Assembly (NCBI GenBank): GCA_964604825.1
Contig: CAZSAL010000032.1
Span: 1 to 31,005, forward strand
Length of the DNA: 31,005 nucleotides
Source: CAZSAL01 sp964604825
GTDB taxonomy: Bacteria > Elusimicrobiota > Elusimicrobia > 2-01-FULL-59-12
Direction of reading: 5' to 3'
Positions within the stretch are counted from its first letter, which is position 1; each line of letters starts with the position of its first letter. The notes under the pieces were generated by a model. It was not told the origin of the DNA. It ran no database searches and saw nothing but the letters and a program-made list of their open reading frames with translations. This document shows positions 1 through 8,284 of the stretch, one piece after another. The position numbers were made by a program, and so were the translations under genes.

Positions 1-155
1 GAATCCCTTGATGCCTCTGTTCTTCTTTTCTCTCTTTCGCGGGATATATCAGACGAGAATTACGCCGGCTTTTTTACCAGCGGGGAAGTTCTGCCATCAT
101 ATATATGTTGATAGAGGCGAACGGCGGTACGGTATCATTTGGGCAACAAGGGAAG
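1..155. other. No gene recognised at left edge
   Basis: The first 155 bases hold no convincing coding region on either strand. The open frames there run antisense through the desaturase gene. No clear terminator for the desaturase is visible. Confidence 0.5.
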
Positions 156-1244
156 TCACGTGCGGGGGACGGCGCCCCCGACATTACGGATCAGTTCGCG
201 CCACTGTTTTTGGTCTTCTTCCAAACGCACAAGATATTTTTTCCACTGGGCCTTGCCGTAGGTTTTCCTGGCTTCCGCCCCGGCCAGAGTTTGCTCAAGA
301 GACTGCCGGGCGGAGGCAAGCCGGGAACGCCACATCTCCACCAGTCCGTCCGGGATTTTGCCCAGACAGATTTCGGCATTCAGCGCCTCGACATCGAGCC
401 TTGCTTTTAAAATCTGGCTGGATGTGGTGCGATGGAGCCTGCGCGTAACCCGAAGAACCGAGAGTGCAGCGATCAGCCACTTCGTGGGGTCCCACTGATA
501 CCAGCGCACCCCGTTGCGGTAATCTGATGGGAACTTATGGTGAAAATTATGGTACCCCTCACCGTTTGTGAGCAGGGCCAGCCAGCTGTTGTCGTGTGAA
601 GAATTCGCTTTGGAATAGGGCTGCCCGCCCACCATGTGCGCCAGGGAGTTGATCGAAAATGTGGCGTGATGCACCGCGACAATACGGATCAGCCCTCCCC
701 ACAGTAGCGCTCCGATTGGATGCCCGATCGCCAGGCCGATGGCTAGTGGCAGACCCAGCCCTGCCATAAGACCAACGGCAAGAATGTGCCGATGCTGCCA
801 GCGCACCCAGGGGTCCGCCAGCAGGTCTTCGACCATGGAGAAATCACGGTTTTTCGGTGTCTGATAGAAAATCCACCCCATGTGCGAATACCAGAATCCC
901 CTCCCGGCCTGGTAAGGGTCATTGTCCGTATCCGTATAGCGGTGATGAAGGCGATGATCATCCGCCCAGTGCACCACGGAATTCTCAAGAGCACAGGCTC
1001 CGAAAACCAAATAGGCAACCTTCAGCCACGTGCTCGCTTTATAACTGGAGTGAGTGAAATAGCGATGATACCCGGCAGTAATGCTGAATCCGGTAGCCAG
1101 ATACATGGCCATAAAAAGCCACAGCAACGCGGCCGGCGTTCCGTAGTGGAGAGCGTAACACAGACTCCAGACGAGGGCGATAAAAGGAGAAAAGGTCAGA
1201 AAAAGAATATTGGTCCAGTCGAGCGGCAGGCGCGCACGTTCCAT
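156..1244 (-). CDS. Acyl-CoA / acyl-lipid delta-9-type fatty acid desaturase
   Basis: Membrane di-iron desaturase of 362 residues that introduces a cis double bond into acyl chains and so adjusts membrane fluidity. The three histidine boxes of the stearoyl-CoA desaturase family are visible: HRYFTH at residues 60-65, HRLHH at 97-101 and HNFHH at 232-236. Between them lie hydrophobic segments near residues 12-55 and 155-190 that should form the membrane hairpins. About 100 residues follow the last box (260-362); they are charged and probably cytosolic. Start: ATG at 1244 with only a weak purine stretch upstream, so the exact start is moderately sure. Whether the acyl donor is CoA, ACP or a lipid cannot be told. 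Being oxygen dependent, it implies at least occasional oxygen exposure. No convincing terminator follows it. Confidence 0.93.
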   Translation of the reverse strand: MERARLPLDWTNILFLTFSPFIALVWSLCYALHYGTPAALLWLFMAMYLATGFSITAGYHRYFTHSSYKASTWLKVAYLVFGACALENSVVHWADDHRLHHRYTDTDNDPYQAGRGFWYSHMGWIFYQTPKNRDFSMVEDLLADPWVRWQHRHILAVGLMAGLGLPLAIGLAIGHPIGALLWGGLIRIVAVHHATFSINSLAHMVGGQPYSKANSSHDNSWLALLTNGEGYHNFHHKFPSDYRNGVRWYQWDPTKWLIAALSVLRVTRRLHRTTSSQILKARLDVEALNAEICLGKIPDGLVEMWRSRLASARQSLEQTLAGAEARKTYGKAQWKKYLVRLEEDQKQWRELIRNVGGAVPRT

Positions 1245-1301
1245 GATTTATTATTTACCGAATTGGGACCGCAGATGAGGCACACATGATACCGCATAGG
1301 A

Positions 1302-2444
1302 TTAACGCAATTGCCATTTCTGATAAACGTCTTTAATATTGGCCTTTAAATCAAAGTTCGGAACAAAGGCCTTCACAAAAGCGTTCTTCAGAATGGAAAA
1401 AACAGCCTCACCGAGGCCAATATGCTGATTCGAGAAAGATCCTTCGAAAGGAATTTTTTCCGTCATCCGGTCTTTTGGCCGATTTTTAAAAAGTTGGAAA
1501 ACAGAGCCAACAGCGGCTTCTTCAGCTGCCTTCCCGGCATTTCTTTCCTGCCGCAGATCGGTCATTTGCAGATTGCTGATCACAGGTTTGACATAGCCTT
1601 TGAAATGCCCTCCTCTGGCGGCTACTTCAGAAGACATATCAAACATCCCTTTTTTTACATCGATATTCCACTCCCAGCGTAAGAGCTGATTCAAGGAAGG
1701 AAGGTCGATATTTTTGAGACTGAATGCCGTGGTAAATTCCGGCCACTTCGTGGCCGGGTTTGCTTTCAAATCCAGATGAAATGTTCCCTTCTCCGGCACT
1801 TTGGCGTCTATGACGCCTGTGACAAACAGCGGATCGCCCAATTTTCGGCTGTTGGTTAAATTCTCAACGAGAATGTGCAGGTCGGTGAACCGGCCGCCCA
1901 ATCCAGGTTCAGGCTGTGTCTCCTGCGTTTTTTTAGCGGGTCTTTTCAGGTCTTTTTGTGCCTCCGCCTGGATATTGGCTCCTTCCATTTCCAGCCGGAT
2001 AATGCCGTCGGTCAGTTCAATGCGATCAACCCAGGACGGCAGAAACCTGGACGATGAGGATGGAGCACCTGCTTTGGCATTGCCGGCTTTCCCCCATGTT
2101 TTTTCGGGCACTTTGGAAGCTTTCGAAACAACCAGACGCACACGCGGACTGTGTATACCTATCTTGGCCACCAGACGGCCATGCAGGAGCGTAAGCCAGG
2201 CAATGCCTGCCGATACCCTATTAACAGTGATCGATTGCTGCCCCGCATTATCCAGAATTTGCAGTTTATTCAGAGTCACAACACCCCGCAGGAAGCCCAG
2301 GCTTGCGCTTCCTACGCTCCCGTGGTAATCCGGGATCGCGGCTAATTGCTGGTTGACCATCCCTCGGATGACAAATGAAATAGCGATTCGGCCGGTTACC
2401 ACAACGACGGCCAGGATCAGCAGCGTAATTTTGGTCTTGGACAT
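1302..2444 (-). CDS. DUF748 / AsmA-like envelope protein
   Basis: Predicted 380-residue protein with an N-terminal membrane anchor (about residues 5-27, starting MSKTKITLLILAVVVV) followed by a large periplasmic part. The repeated pattern of short beta strands, with phrases such as FHLDLKANP and LKNIDLPSLNQLLR, resembles DUF748 and the wider AsmA/TamB-like group of envelope proteins, some of which help move lipids to the outer membrane. A low-complexity Lys/Pro/Gln linker lies near residues 165-185. The frame stays open upstream to 2615, but that extra stretch is poorly protein-like and overlaps the divergent gene, so I use the ATG at 2444. Its Shine-Dalgarno is weak. Function is unknown; the family call is moderate. 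Confidence 0.7.
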   Translation of the reverse strand: MSKTKITLLILAVVVVTGRIAISFVIRGMVNQQLAAIPDYHGSVGSASLGFLRGVVTLNKLQILDNAGQQSITVNRVSAGIAWLTLLHGRLVAKIGIHSPRVRLVVSKASKVPEKTWGKAGNAKAGAPSSSSRFLPSWVDRIELTDGIIRLEMEGANIQAEAQKDLKRPAKKTQETQPEPGLGGRFTDLHILVENLTNSRKLGDPLFVTGVIDAKVPEKGTFHLDLKANPATKWPEFTTAFSLKNIDLPSLNQLLRWEWNIDVKKGMFDMSSEVAARGGHFKGYVKPVISNLQMTDLRQERNAGKAAEEAAVGSVFQLFKNRPKDRMTEKIPFEGSFSNQHIGLGEAVFSILKNAFVKAFVPNFDLKANIKDVYQKWQLR

Positions 2445-2479
2445 AAACGCAATTGTTATGACACCTGTTTTCGAATAGG

Positions 2480-2513
2480 AGTTGCAGGAGGCTGATTTCA
2501 GCCTTCGGCAACT
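2480..2513. other. Imperfect hairpin in divergent intergenic region
   Basis: A two-part stem: outer arms AGTTGC/GCAACT (2480-2485 and 2508-2513) and inner arms AGGCTGA/TCAGCCT (2489-2495 and 2498-2504) around a two-base centre. It sits between the divergent DUF748 and DUF4142 genes, about 35 bases before the DUF748 start codon. It could be a regulator site or a leader hairpin in the DUF748 mRNA; no U-tract follows on either strand. Confidence 0.45.
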
Positions 2514-2606
2514 TGAGGGCTCGTCCCGGTTTCTAATCATTAAGACGTGATACAGTTCTACCCAGCGAAGTTTCATCTTTACAAAACGTCTATCGAAGGA
2601 GACCTT

Positions 2607-3149
2607 ATGAAACAACTGAAACCGATGTGCCTGATCGTCCTCGCCAGCTTATTGGGCGGAACCTCAGCGTGGAGCGCAGACCCCTCGAATCAAACCCCGA
2701 TGCAAATTACACAAAGCGTCTTAAACGACATTCACAATACGAATATACGGAATATCGAACTTGGGAACCTGGCGCAGGAAAAGGGCCGCAGTGACGCAGT
2801 GAAGTCGTACGGCGCGACGTTAGTGGCGGATCATCAAGCGGCAGACAAGCGCGTTCAGGAAGTTGCCAGCGCCGAGGGCATTAATCTCAAAGGTGCCGAC
2901 CAGGTCATGGCCAACATTGAAACGACAGGAACGGAAGCCATACTCAAAACCAAATCGGGCGCGGATTTCGATGCCGCCTTCGCCAAAGACGCGGTGGACG
3001 ATCACCGGGACGCGATCAATAAGCTGACGGCATCCCAAAGAGAGCTCGATCCCAACTCGAAAGTGAGCAAGCTTATTACCACGCTCCTACCGACGCTTCA
3101 GAAGAACGAAGACCAGGCAAAAAAGCTGGAACAGCGCCAGCCCAGTTGA
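2607..3149 (+). CDS. DUF4142 secreted protein
   Basis: Protein of 180 residues with a clear Sec signal peptide (MKQLKP, hydrophobic core CLIVLASLLGG, likely cleavage after AWSA near residue 24). The rest is a helical DUF4142 domain, a ferritin-like bundle found in many periplasmic proteins of soil and aquatic bacteria. The family patterns ELGNLAQEKG, VADHQAADKRVQEVA and VDDHRDAINKL are visible. Biochemical role unknown; relatives are often linked to stress or metal conditions, but nothing here proves that. Start: ATG at 2607 with AAGGAG six to eight bases before it, preferred over the longer frame beginning at 2547. Divergent from the DUF748 gene. Confidence 0.85.
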   Translation: MKQLKPMCLIVLASLLGGTSAWSADPSNQTPMQITQSVLNDIHNTNIRNIELGNLAQEKGRSDAVKSYGATLVADHQAADKRVQEVASAEGINLKGADQVMANIETTGTEAILKTKSGADFDAAFAKDAVDDHRDAINKLTASQRELDPNSKVSKLITTLLPTLQKNEDQAKKLEQRQPS

Positions 3150-3179
3150 TCTAATCGCTGCCTTTCATAAGATTCTGTC

Positions 3180-3422
3180 CTACTGCCCGCTTGTTCCGGA
3201 CATTCCAGAAACATGGTCACTGCTACCTATGTTGGGCTCGCCGGGATTATTGGAATAAATCTGCGTATATGAATCGCTGGCGTGATGAACGTTAACATCG
3301 ACCGGGGTGGTCGTCTTGCGTGGGCCATTGGAATTGCTGTCTGGGTTGCCCCTGGTTGCCGTAGCGGATATCGCGACTGCGAAAGCCATCGTATCGGATG
3401 CTCCTTCCACGACCTGTATCAT
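3180..3422 (-). CDS. Doubtful small ORF, possibly a frameshifted secreted protein
   Basis: This frame encodes up to 80 residues. The better start may be the internal ATG at 3389, which follows a GGAAGGAG element and gives a short alanine-rich N-terminus and a Ser/Asn/Gly-rich tail. Just upstream on the same strand another frame opens with MTKILAVISS and then meets a stop, which looks like the beginning of a signal peptide joined to this ORF by a one- or two-base shift. It may therefore be a broken small secreted protein, or simply non-coding sequence. It fills part of the 427-base gap between the DUF4142 and HdeD genes; nothing else was seen in that gap. No family recognised. Confidence 0.22.
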   Translation of the reverse strand: MIQVVEGASDTMAFAVAISATATRGNPDSNSNGPRKTTTPVDVNVHHASDSYTQIYSNNPGEPNIGSSDHVSGMSGTSGQ

Positions 3423-3576
3423 TTACTGGAGGGAAGATATCACTGCCAGAATCTTGGTCATCTGCACATATGGACACTTAAGAAAATTCCAAAGTTCTTC
3501 CCAAAGGCATAAAACGTGCCGGGATACATACATCTTTTCCACCCCCTAACGTGTCAAATATGTGGAGGGTACAACA

Positions 3577-4197
3577 ATGGACAGTTTATTAAACAGGGGC
3601 GTGCATTTTCTTCGGACATGTTGGCAGTTGCTTGCATTAACGGGAGCGGCATCGGTAGTTCTGGGTATACTGGCCATAGCGGCTTCATTCACGGCAACGC
3701 TGGCGACCGTGGTGTTTCTTGGATGCCTTATCTTTGCCGGCGGACTGGTACATTTTATCCAGTCCCTCAGCATACGGGGGTGGACGGGGTTCTTTGGACA
3801 TTCACTGGCAACGGTGCTCTACGGCGTGGTTGGCTGGTACATGATAATGCATCCGGCAGCCAGCGCGGCTTCCCTGACCCTGCTGATTGGCGTGCTTCTT
3901 ATGGTGGGCGGTCTTTACCAGATCGTCACTTCTGTCGCCCTGCTCTACAAAAGTTGGGGATGGGCACTCCTGAACGGCATCGTCAGCGGGCTTTTGGGTG
4001 TCTTCATCTTCAGGCAATGGCCTGCATCAGCATTGTGGGTCATTGGAACATTCGTCGGCATCGATCTAGTTCTCCGGGGATGGGCAACGCTCATGCTGGC
4101 GTTGGCGGCGAGAGGCGCAATCAAAACTGAGCTGGAACATATCAACGTCCAGGATCGACGAATCGGTCTGCACGACAGGAGAGCCGTCGCCGCGTAA
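3577..4197 (+). CDS. HdeD family (DUF308) membrane protein
   Basis: Protein of 206 residues with six hydrophobic helices in three pairs and the repeated Gly/Ala-rich pattern of the HdeD/DUF308 family, for example LGILAIAASF, LIGVLLMVGGLYQI and ALWVIGTFVGIDLVLRGW. E. coli HdeD is tied to acid resistance, but most relatives are uncharacterised, so the role here is unproven. Start: ATG at 3577 with GGAGGG eight bases upstream; a GTG at 3562 is in frame but covers the ribosome binding site. The tail after about residue 180 is charged and cytosolic. It is transcribed alone, convergent with proS. Confidence 0.85.
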   Translation: MDSLLNRGVHFLRTCWQLLALTGAASVVLGILAIAASFTATLATVVFLGCLIFAGGLVHFIQSLSIRGWTGFFGHSLATVLYGVVGWYMIMHPAASAASLTLLIGVLLMVGGLYQIVTSVALLYKSWGWALLNGIVSGLLGVFIFRQWPASALWVIGTFVGIDLVLRGWATLMLALAARGAIKTELEHINVQDRRIGLHDRRAVAA

Positions 4198-4289
4198 GCG
4201 GCCAGATGAAGCACCGATAATTTTCCTGACCATAAGAGAGGAAAACGAGCCTGTCAGAAAATTGCCGTTTACCTTGCGAACTTCCAAAT

Positions 4290-4304
4290 CCGCCAGGCAG
4301 GCGG
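4290..4304. terminator. Weak hairpin between convergent hdeD-like gene and proS
   Basis: CCGCC and GGCGG arms around a five-base loop, followed on the plus strand by a T-rich stretch (TATATTGTTT). It lies just beyond the proS stop codon in the convergent gap 4198-4312. A second inverted pair, TTTTCCT/AGGAAAA, lies at 4221-4245. Either could end transcription weakly; neither is a strong intrinsic terminator. Confidence 0.3.
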
Positions 4305-4312
4305 TATATTGT

Positions 4313-6001
4313 TTAGGCCTTATTAATACGCTGCAGGACTTCTGTGGAAGGAACATCTTCGCCGGTTTTGTCGGAGCGGCGCTTGAATTCGACTTTCCCC
4401 TCAGCAAGCTTGCGTTCTCCGATCACTATCCGCAGGGGAATGCCGATCAGGTCCGCGTCCTTGAGCTTGACTCCAGGACGCTCATTGCGATCGTCGTAAA
4501 GCACGTCCATGCCTGCTGATTTGGCCTGTTCATAGAGCTGCTCGCCGGTTTTTTTAATCTCCGGATGCGTCATATTGAGCGGAACGATAATCAGCTGCCA
4601 TGGCGCCAGAGCCTGCGGCCAGATAATGCCGTTGTCATCGTGGCACTGTTCTATGCATGCCGCTACCACGCGGGAAACACCAATACCGTAACAACCCATG
4701 ACCATAGGCTTTGAACCGCCCTGCGGATCGAGGTACGTGGCATTCATGCTTGATGAATATTTAGTTCCGAGCTTGAAGGTGTGCCCCACTTCTATACCGC
4801 GCGAATAGGTCATCGCCTTACCGCATCTGGGGCAGGCGTCCCCTTCAATAGCCTTGCGCAAATCGACGTACGCAGCAGGCTGGAAATCCCGTCCGGGAAC
4901 GACATGCTTCACATGAACATTAGCCCTGTTACCTCCGGCAACCCCGTCGGTTATCGTTTTGACGGCATGATCCGCAATCATCACTGCCTTTGATCCGACC
5001 GGGCCGGCAAACCCCACCGGCGCTCCAGTGGCTTCCGCATATACCGCTTCGCTCGCCTTGGAGAGCCACTTGGCTTTTAAATAATGTTGCAGCTTGGCCT
5101 CGTTGAGCTCATGATCGCCGCGGATCAGGACAACGACCGGTTTTTCATCAGCGACAAAAACGAGCAGTTTGATGAACTGGTCTTTGGGCCGCTTGACTAT
5201 CTTTGCAACTGCTTCCACGCTGGTGGCTCCGGGAGTAGAAACTTCACTCACCTGCGGAGTCTCAGGTTTGGCGGGTTCCGGACAGACGCTGCACTCCGCG
5301 CGTTCCACGTTTGCCGCATAGCCACAGGAACAGCTGACAATGCCTTCTTCGCCCGTGTCCGCCAGAACCATGAACTCATGCGAAAAGCTCCCGCCTATGG
5401 CTCCGGACTCCGCTTCCACAGGACGAAAATGCAGCCCGCAGCGTTCGAAAATTTTCTTATAGGCGTTGAAGGCCTCCTGATAATAGCGTTCACAATCGGC
5501 CTCGTCCGCATGAAAGGAATAGGCGTCCTTCATATAGAATTCGCGCGCACGCATGACGCCGAAGCGCGGGCGGATCTCGTCGCGGTATTTGACCCCGAAC
5601 TGGTAAAGCATAAGCGGAAGAGAACGGTAGGAGCGCACCTCGCGGCGAACAAGGTCCGTAATCACTTCTTCAGCCGTTGGAGCAAGGCAGAAATCCGCAT
5701 CCTTGCGGTCCTTGAGACGCATCAGCTCTTTGCCGTAAACCTGCCAGCGCCCGGTTTCTTCCCACAGTTCGCGGGGCTGCAGCTGCGGAAGCCACACCTC
5801 ATTGCCGCCGATGCCGTTCATTTCCTCGCGCACAATGGCTTCGACTTTTTTCAAAACGCGCAAGCCGAGCGGAAGCCATTCATAAATACCGGCGGCGAGC
5901 TTGCGTATAAGCCCGGCGCGCAGCATCAGCTGGTGCGATATCGTTTCCGCGTCGCTCGGCACTTCGCGGACGGTTGGGATAAATGTTCTGCTGAAAAGCA
6001 T
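4313..6001 (-). CDS. proS: Proline--tRNA ligase (bacterial type with INS editing domain)
   Basis: Class II aminoacyl-tRNA synthetase of 562 residues that charges tRNA-Pro in the cytosol. The class II core is at residues 1-210, with the motif 2 region RDEIRPRFGVMRAREFYMKD. It is followed by a Cys-containing insert (CSCGYAANVERAECSVC), the INS editing domain at about 225-390 that removes Ala-tRNA-Pro in this family, then motif 3 (YGIGVSRVVAACIEQCHDDNG) and the anticodon-binding domain. Length matches the bacterial type (E. coli 572). It is the last gene of the rpsB operon, six bases after rseP. Start ATG at 6001, with the usual N-terminal MLFSRTFIPT. Confidence 0.97.
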   Translation of the reverse strand: MLFSRTFIPTVREVPSDAETISHQLMLRAGLIRKLAAGIYEWLPLGLRVLKKVEAIVREEMNGIGGNEVWLPQLQPRELWEETGRWQVYGKELMRLKDRKDADFCLAPTAEEVITDLVRREVRSYRSLPLMLYQFGVKYRDEIRPRFGVMRAREFYMKDAYSFHADEADCERYYQEAFNAYKKIFERCGLHFRPVEAESGAIGGSFSHEFMVLADTGEEGIVSCSCGYAANVERAECSVCPEPAKPETPQVSEVSTPGATSVEAVAKIVKRPKDQFIKLLVFVADEKPVVVLIRGDHELNEAKLQHYLKAKWLSKASEAVYAEATGAPVGFAGPVGSKAVMIADHAVKTITDGVAGGNRANVHVKHVVPGRDFQPAAYVDLRKAIEGDACPRCGKAMTYSRGIEVGHTFKLGTKYSSSMNATYLDPQGGSKPMVMGCYGIGVSRVVAACIEQCHDDNGIIWPQALAPWQLIIVPLNMTHPEIKKTGEQLYEQAKSAGMDVLYDDRNERPGVKLKDADLIGIPLRIVIGERKLAEGKVEFKRRSDKTGEDVPSTEVLQRINKA

Positions 6002-6006
6002 GCGGG

Positions 6007-7065
6007 TTATCTCCAGAGCCCCAGGCGCAGGCGCAGCACATCCTGATAGGAAGCGTATATGAACAGCGTCAGCAATATCGACAGGCCTATGGTATTGGCC
6101 AAAGCCATCATGCGGCGGCTGAGCGGGCGGCGTATTATGCCCTCGATGGTGTAAAGCATGATATGGCCGCCGTCCAGGATCGGTATAGGGAAAATATTAA
6201 ACAGGCCCAGCCCTGTGGAGATAATTGCCATGAGATAAATCACATACGGCAGGCCTTCGCGCGTGGCTTTCGAAACCATCTCCGCTATTCCCAGCGGCCC
6301 TGACAACTCCTTCGGGCCTTCCCACCTGCGGATTTTTTTGGAAAGGTAGTTTATCGGCTGCATGGTCCATGCGCCTATGTCTTTAATGCTGATTCCCATG
6401 CTTCCCCAGAAACCTACCTTCACTTTTTCGATTTCAGGCAGGATGCCGATAACACCGACGTTGCGCTGCGGGTCGGTCATTGGTGTGATGAAGATTTCTA
6501 ACGGGCCGGCGGATTCTTTTCTCCGCACCTCAAGCGTTACATTCTTCCCGGATTTTTCATGAATCCTGTCGGCCAGGTCCTGCCAGTTCCTGACGGAAAC
6601 GCCGTCCATTGAAAGCACGCGGTCGCCGGGCTGCACATGCGCGGCGGCGGCAGGGAATCCGGCAAGCACCTCGCCGATCACAGGCTGGGCGGAAGGCTGA
6701 ATGACTCCCCATACATACGCAGATACGGCAAAAAGCACAAACGCGACAACGTAATTCATCGCCGGGCCGGCAGCGGCTATGGCGATGCGGCGGTACCATG
6801 GCTGAGAAAAGAATTCGTCCGGGCTGTTCGTATGCTCATCCATGTACTCGCCTGCAAGGCGCACCATGCCGCCCAAAGGCATGAGGCATACCGCGTAGCG
6901 CGTGTTACCCATGGTCCAGCCAAAGATTTCAGGGCCGAATCCGATGGTGAAGCGCTCGACGCGCACACCCAGGTATCTGGCCACAAGGAAATGGCCGTAT
7001 TCGTGGATGATCACAACCAGGCCCAGGCATACTACCGTCAAAATAACCCGCCAGTAAAACTCCAT
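6007..7065 (-). CDS. rseP: Site-2 intramembrane zinc metalloprotease RseP
   Basis: M50 family protease of 352 residues in the inner membrane. In relatives it makes the second, intramembrane cut that releases envelope-stress sigma factors, and it clears leftover signal peptides. The zinc motif HEYGH is in the first membrane helix (about residues 21-25), a PDZ domain lies at about 120-200, and the second catalytic motif NIFPIPILDGG is near residue 300. Only one PDZ domain is evident, unlike the two in E. coli RseP (450 residues), so substrate gating may be simpler. Start: the ATG at 7065 has AGGAGT upstream and overlaps the dxr stop as TAATG; the longer frame to 7098 adds a low-complexity GKGKGK stretch and is rejected. 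Confidence 0.95.
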   Translation of the reverse strand: MEFYWRVILTVVCLGLVVIIHEYGHFLVARYLGVRVERFTIGFGPEIFGWTMGNTRYAVCLMPLGGMVRLAGEYMDEHTNSPDEFFSQPWYRRIAIAAAGPAMNYVVAFVLFAVSAYVWGVIQPSAQPVIGEVLAGFPAAAAHVQPGDRVLSMDGVSVRNWQDLADRIHEKSGKNVTLEVRRKESAGPLEIFITPMTDPQRNVGVIGILPEIEKVKVGFWGSMGISIKDIGAWTMQPINYLSKKIRRWEGPKELSGPLGIAEMVSKATREGLPYVIYLMAIISTGLGLFNIFPIPILDGGHIMLYTIEGIIRRPLSRRMMALANTIGLSILLTLFIYASYQDVLRLRLGLWR

Positions 7066-8270
7066 TAAATACACTCCTTTGCCTTTGCCCTTGCCCATTC
7101 ATCGGCATTCAGAATATCTTCCAGGCAAGGTTTGGCCACGCCTTTATGCATGGCAAGCACTTTTTCAATCACACGGGCGATGCCCGTAAAAGAAATTTTA
7201 CCATCAAGAAAGGCATGAACAACTGTTTCATCTGCGGCATTCAGGACCGTAGGCCATGTTCCGCCTTTAAGACCCGCCTCACGCGCCAGCATCAAGCAGG
7301 GGAAGCGTTCAAAATTCGGCTCATAAAACTCTAGGGCTCGAGCTTTGGCCAGATTCAAAGGCGCCAGATGGTTCGGCAGTCGTTCGGGGTACGTCAACGA
7401 ATATTGAATGGGCAGGCACATGTCCGGCAAGGACAGCTGCGCCAAAACGGCGCTGTCTACAAACTCGACAAGGGAATGGACAATGGATTGAGGATGGATG
7501 ATCGCCTCAATCTGATTCAGCGGAATGTTGAAAAGGATGCCCGCTTCAATCATTTCAATTCCCTTGTTCATCAGCGTAGCGCTGTCAATGGTGATTTTCT
7601 TCCCCATTTTCCAGGTGGGATGGGCCAGAGCCTGTTCGGCGGTTACATCGTCCAGCGATTGCGTGCTCCGGTAAAAAGGCCCGCCGGAAGCCGTGACAAT
7701 CAGCCGCCGCACCGCCCGTGTCGGCTCGTATCCGAGGCATTGAAAGATGGCTGAATGTTCACTGTCGACAGGCAGAATCTTCCCTTTTGATTTTCGGGCT
7801 TCCGCCATAACGAGCTCTCCCGCCATGATCAAAGCTTCCTTGTTGGCCAGCGCCACAATTTTCCCAGCCTGAAGGGCTGCCAAAAGCGGACGGAGGCCCA
7901 CAGCCCCGACCACCGAAGAAAGAAGGTAATTGGCTGACTCCAACGAAGCCAGACGGATCAGCCCCTCCATTCCGCTGAACACAGCGATGGGCTTGCCGTG
8001 TGAAAGAATATTCTGGTCGCGCAACGTTTGGGCAGCCTGCTCATCCCAGAGCGCCACCGCTTCCGGTTCAAACTTTTGAATCTGCGCCATCAGGCGCCCC
8101 ATTTCGCCGGGGTCGGCTTTACCATGCGCGCTCAACCCCACAATCAGGAAATTGGATCCCAAATGATCTATGACGGAAACGGCATTCATGCCTATGGAAC
8201 CCGTCGAACCAAGAATGACAATTCTCTTAGTCGCTTCAGTTGACTGTTTATGTTCAGGGTGCGTATTCAT
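7065..8270 (-). CDS. dxr: 1-deoxy-D-xylulose 5-phosphate reductoisomerase
   Basis: Second enzyme of the MEP isoprenoid pathway: it rearranges and reduces DXP to 2-C-methyl-D-erythritol 4-phosphate with NADPH and a divalent metal. The 401-residue length is typical. Seen are the N-terminal nucleotide site GSTGSIG (about residues 22-28), the LANKEALIMAGELV segment, the metal-binding PVDSEHSAIFQCL, the TASGGPFY flexible region and the strongly conserved HPTWKMGKKITIDSATLMNKG. It supplies IPP/DMAPP for the neighbouring UppS and for the IspB-type prenyl synthase just upstream of this operon. The start ATG at 8270 has GAGG about eleven bases upstream; alternative starts would remove the nucleotide site. 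Confidence 0.97.
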   Translation of the reverse strand: MNTHPEHKQSTEATKRIVILGSTGSIGMNAVSVIDHLGSNFLIVGLSAHGKADPGEMGRLMAQIQKFEPEAVALWDEQAAQTLRDQNILSHGKPIAVFSGMEGLIRLASLESANYLLSSVVGAVGLRPLLAALQAGKIVALANKEALIMAGELVMAEARKSKGKILPVDSEHSAIFQCLGYEPTRAVRRLIVTASGGPFYRSTQSLDDVTAEQALAHPTWKMGKKITIDSATLMNKGIEMIEAGILFNIPLNQIEAIIHPQSIVHSLVEFVDSAVLAQLSLPDMCLPIQYSLTYPERLPNHLAPLNLAKARALEFYEPNFERFPCLMLAREAGLKGGTWPTVLNAADETVVHAFLDGKISFTGIARVIEKVLAMHKGVAKPCLEDILNADEWARAKAKECI

Positions 8271-8284
8271 GGAAGTTTCAATCC

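Noticed and set aside
162..180. GC-rich hairpin (CGGGGG/CCCCCG) as terminator of the desaturase gene
   Set aside because: It is inside the coding sequence before the stop codon and has no T-tract after it.
5084..6046. Long plus-strand open frame of 320 codons
   Set aside because: Lies wholly antisense to proS and the end of rseP; its translation has no recognisable domain and the opposite strand is a conserved enzyme.
7066..7098. Longer rseP start adding a GKGKGK stretch
   Set aside because: The stretch is the C-terminal coding end of dxr read in another frame; the ATG at 7065 has a good AGGAGT.
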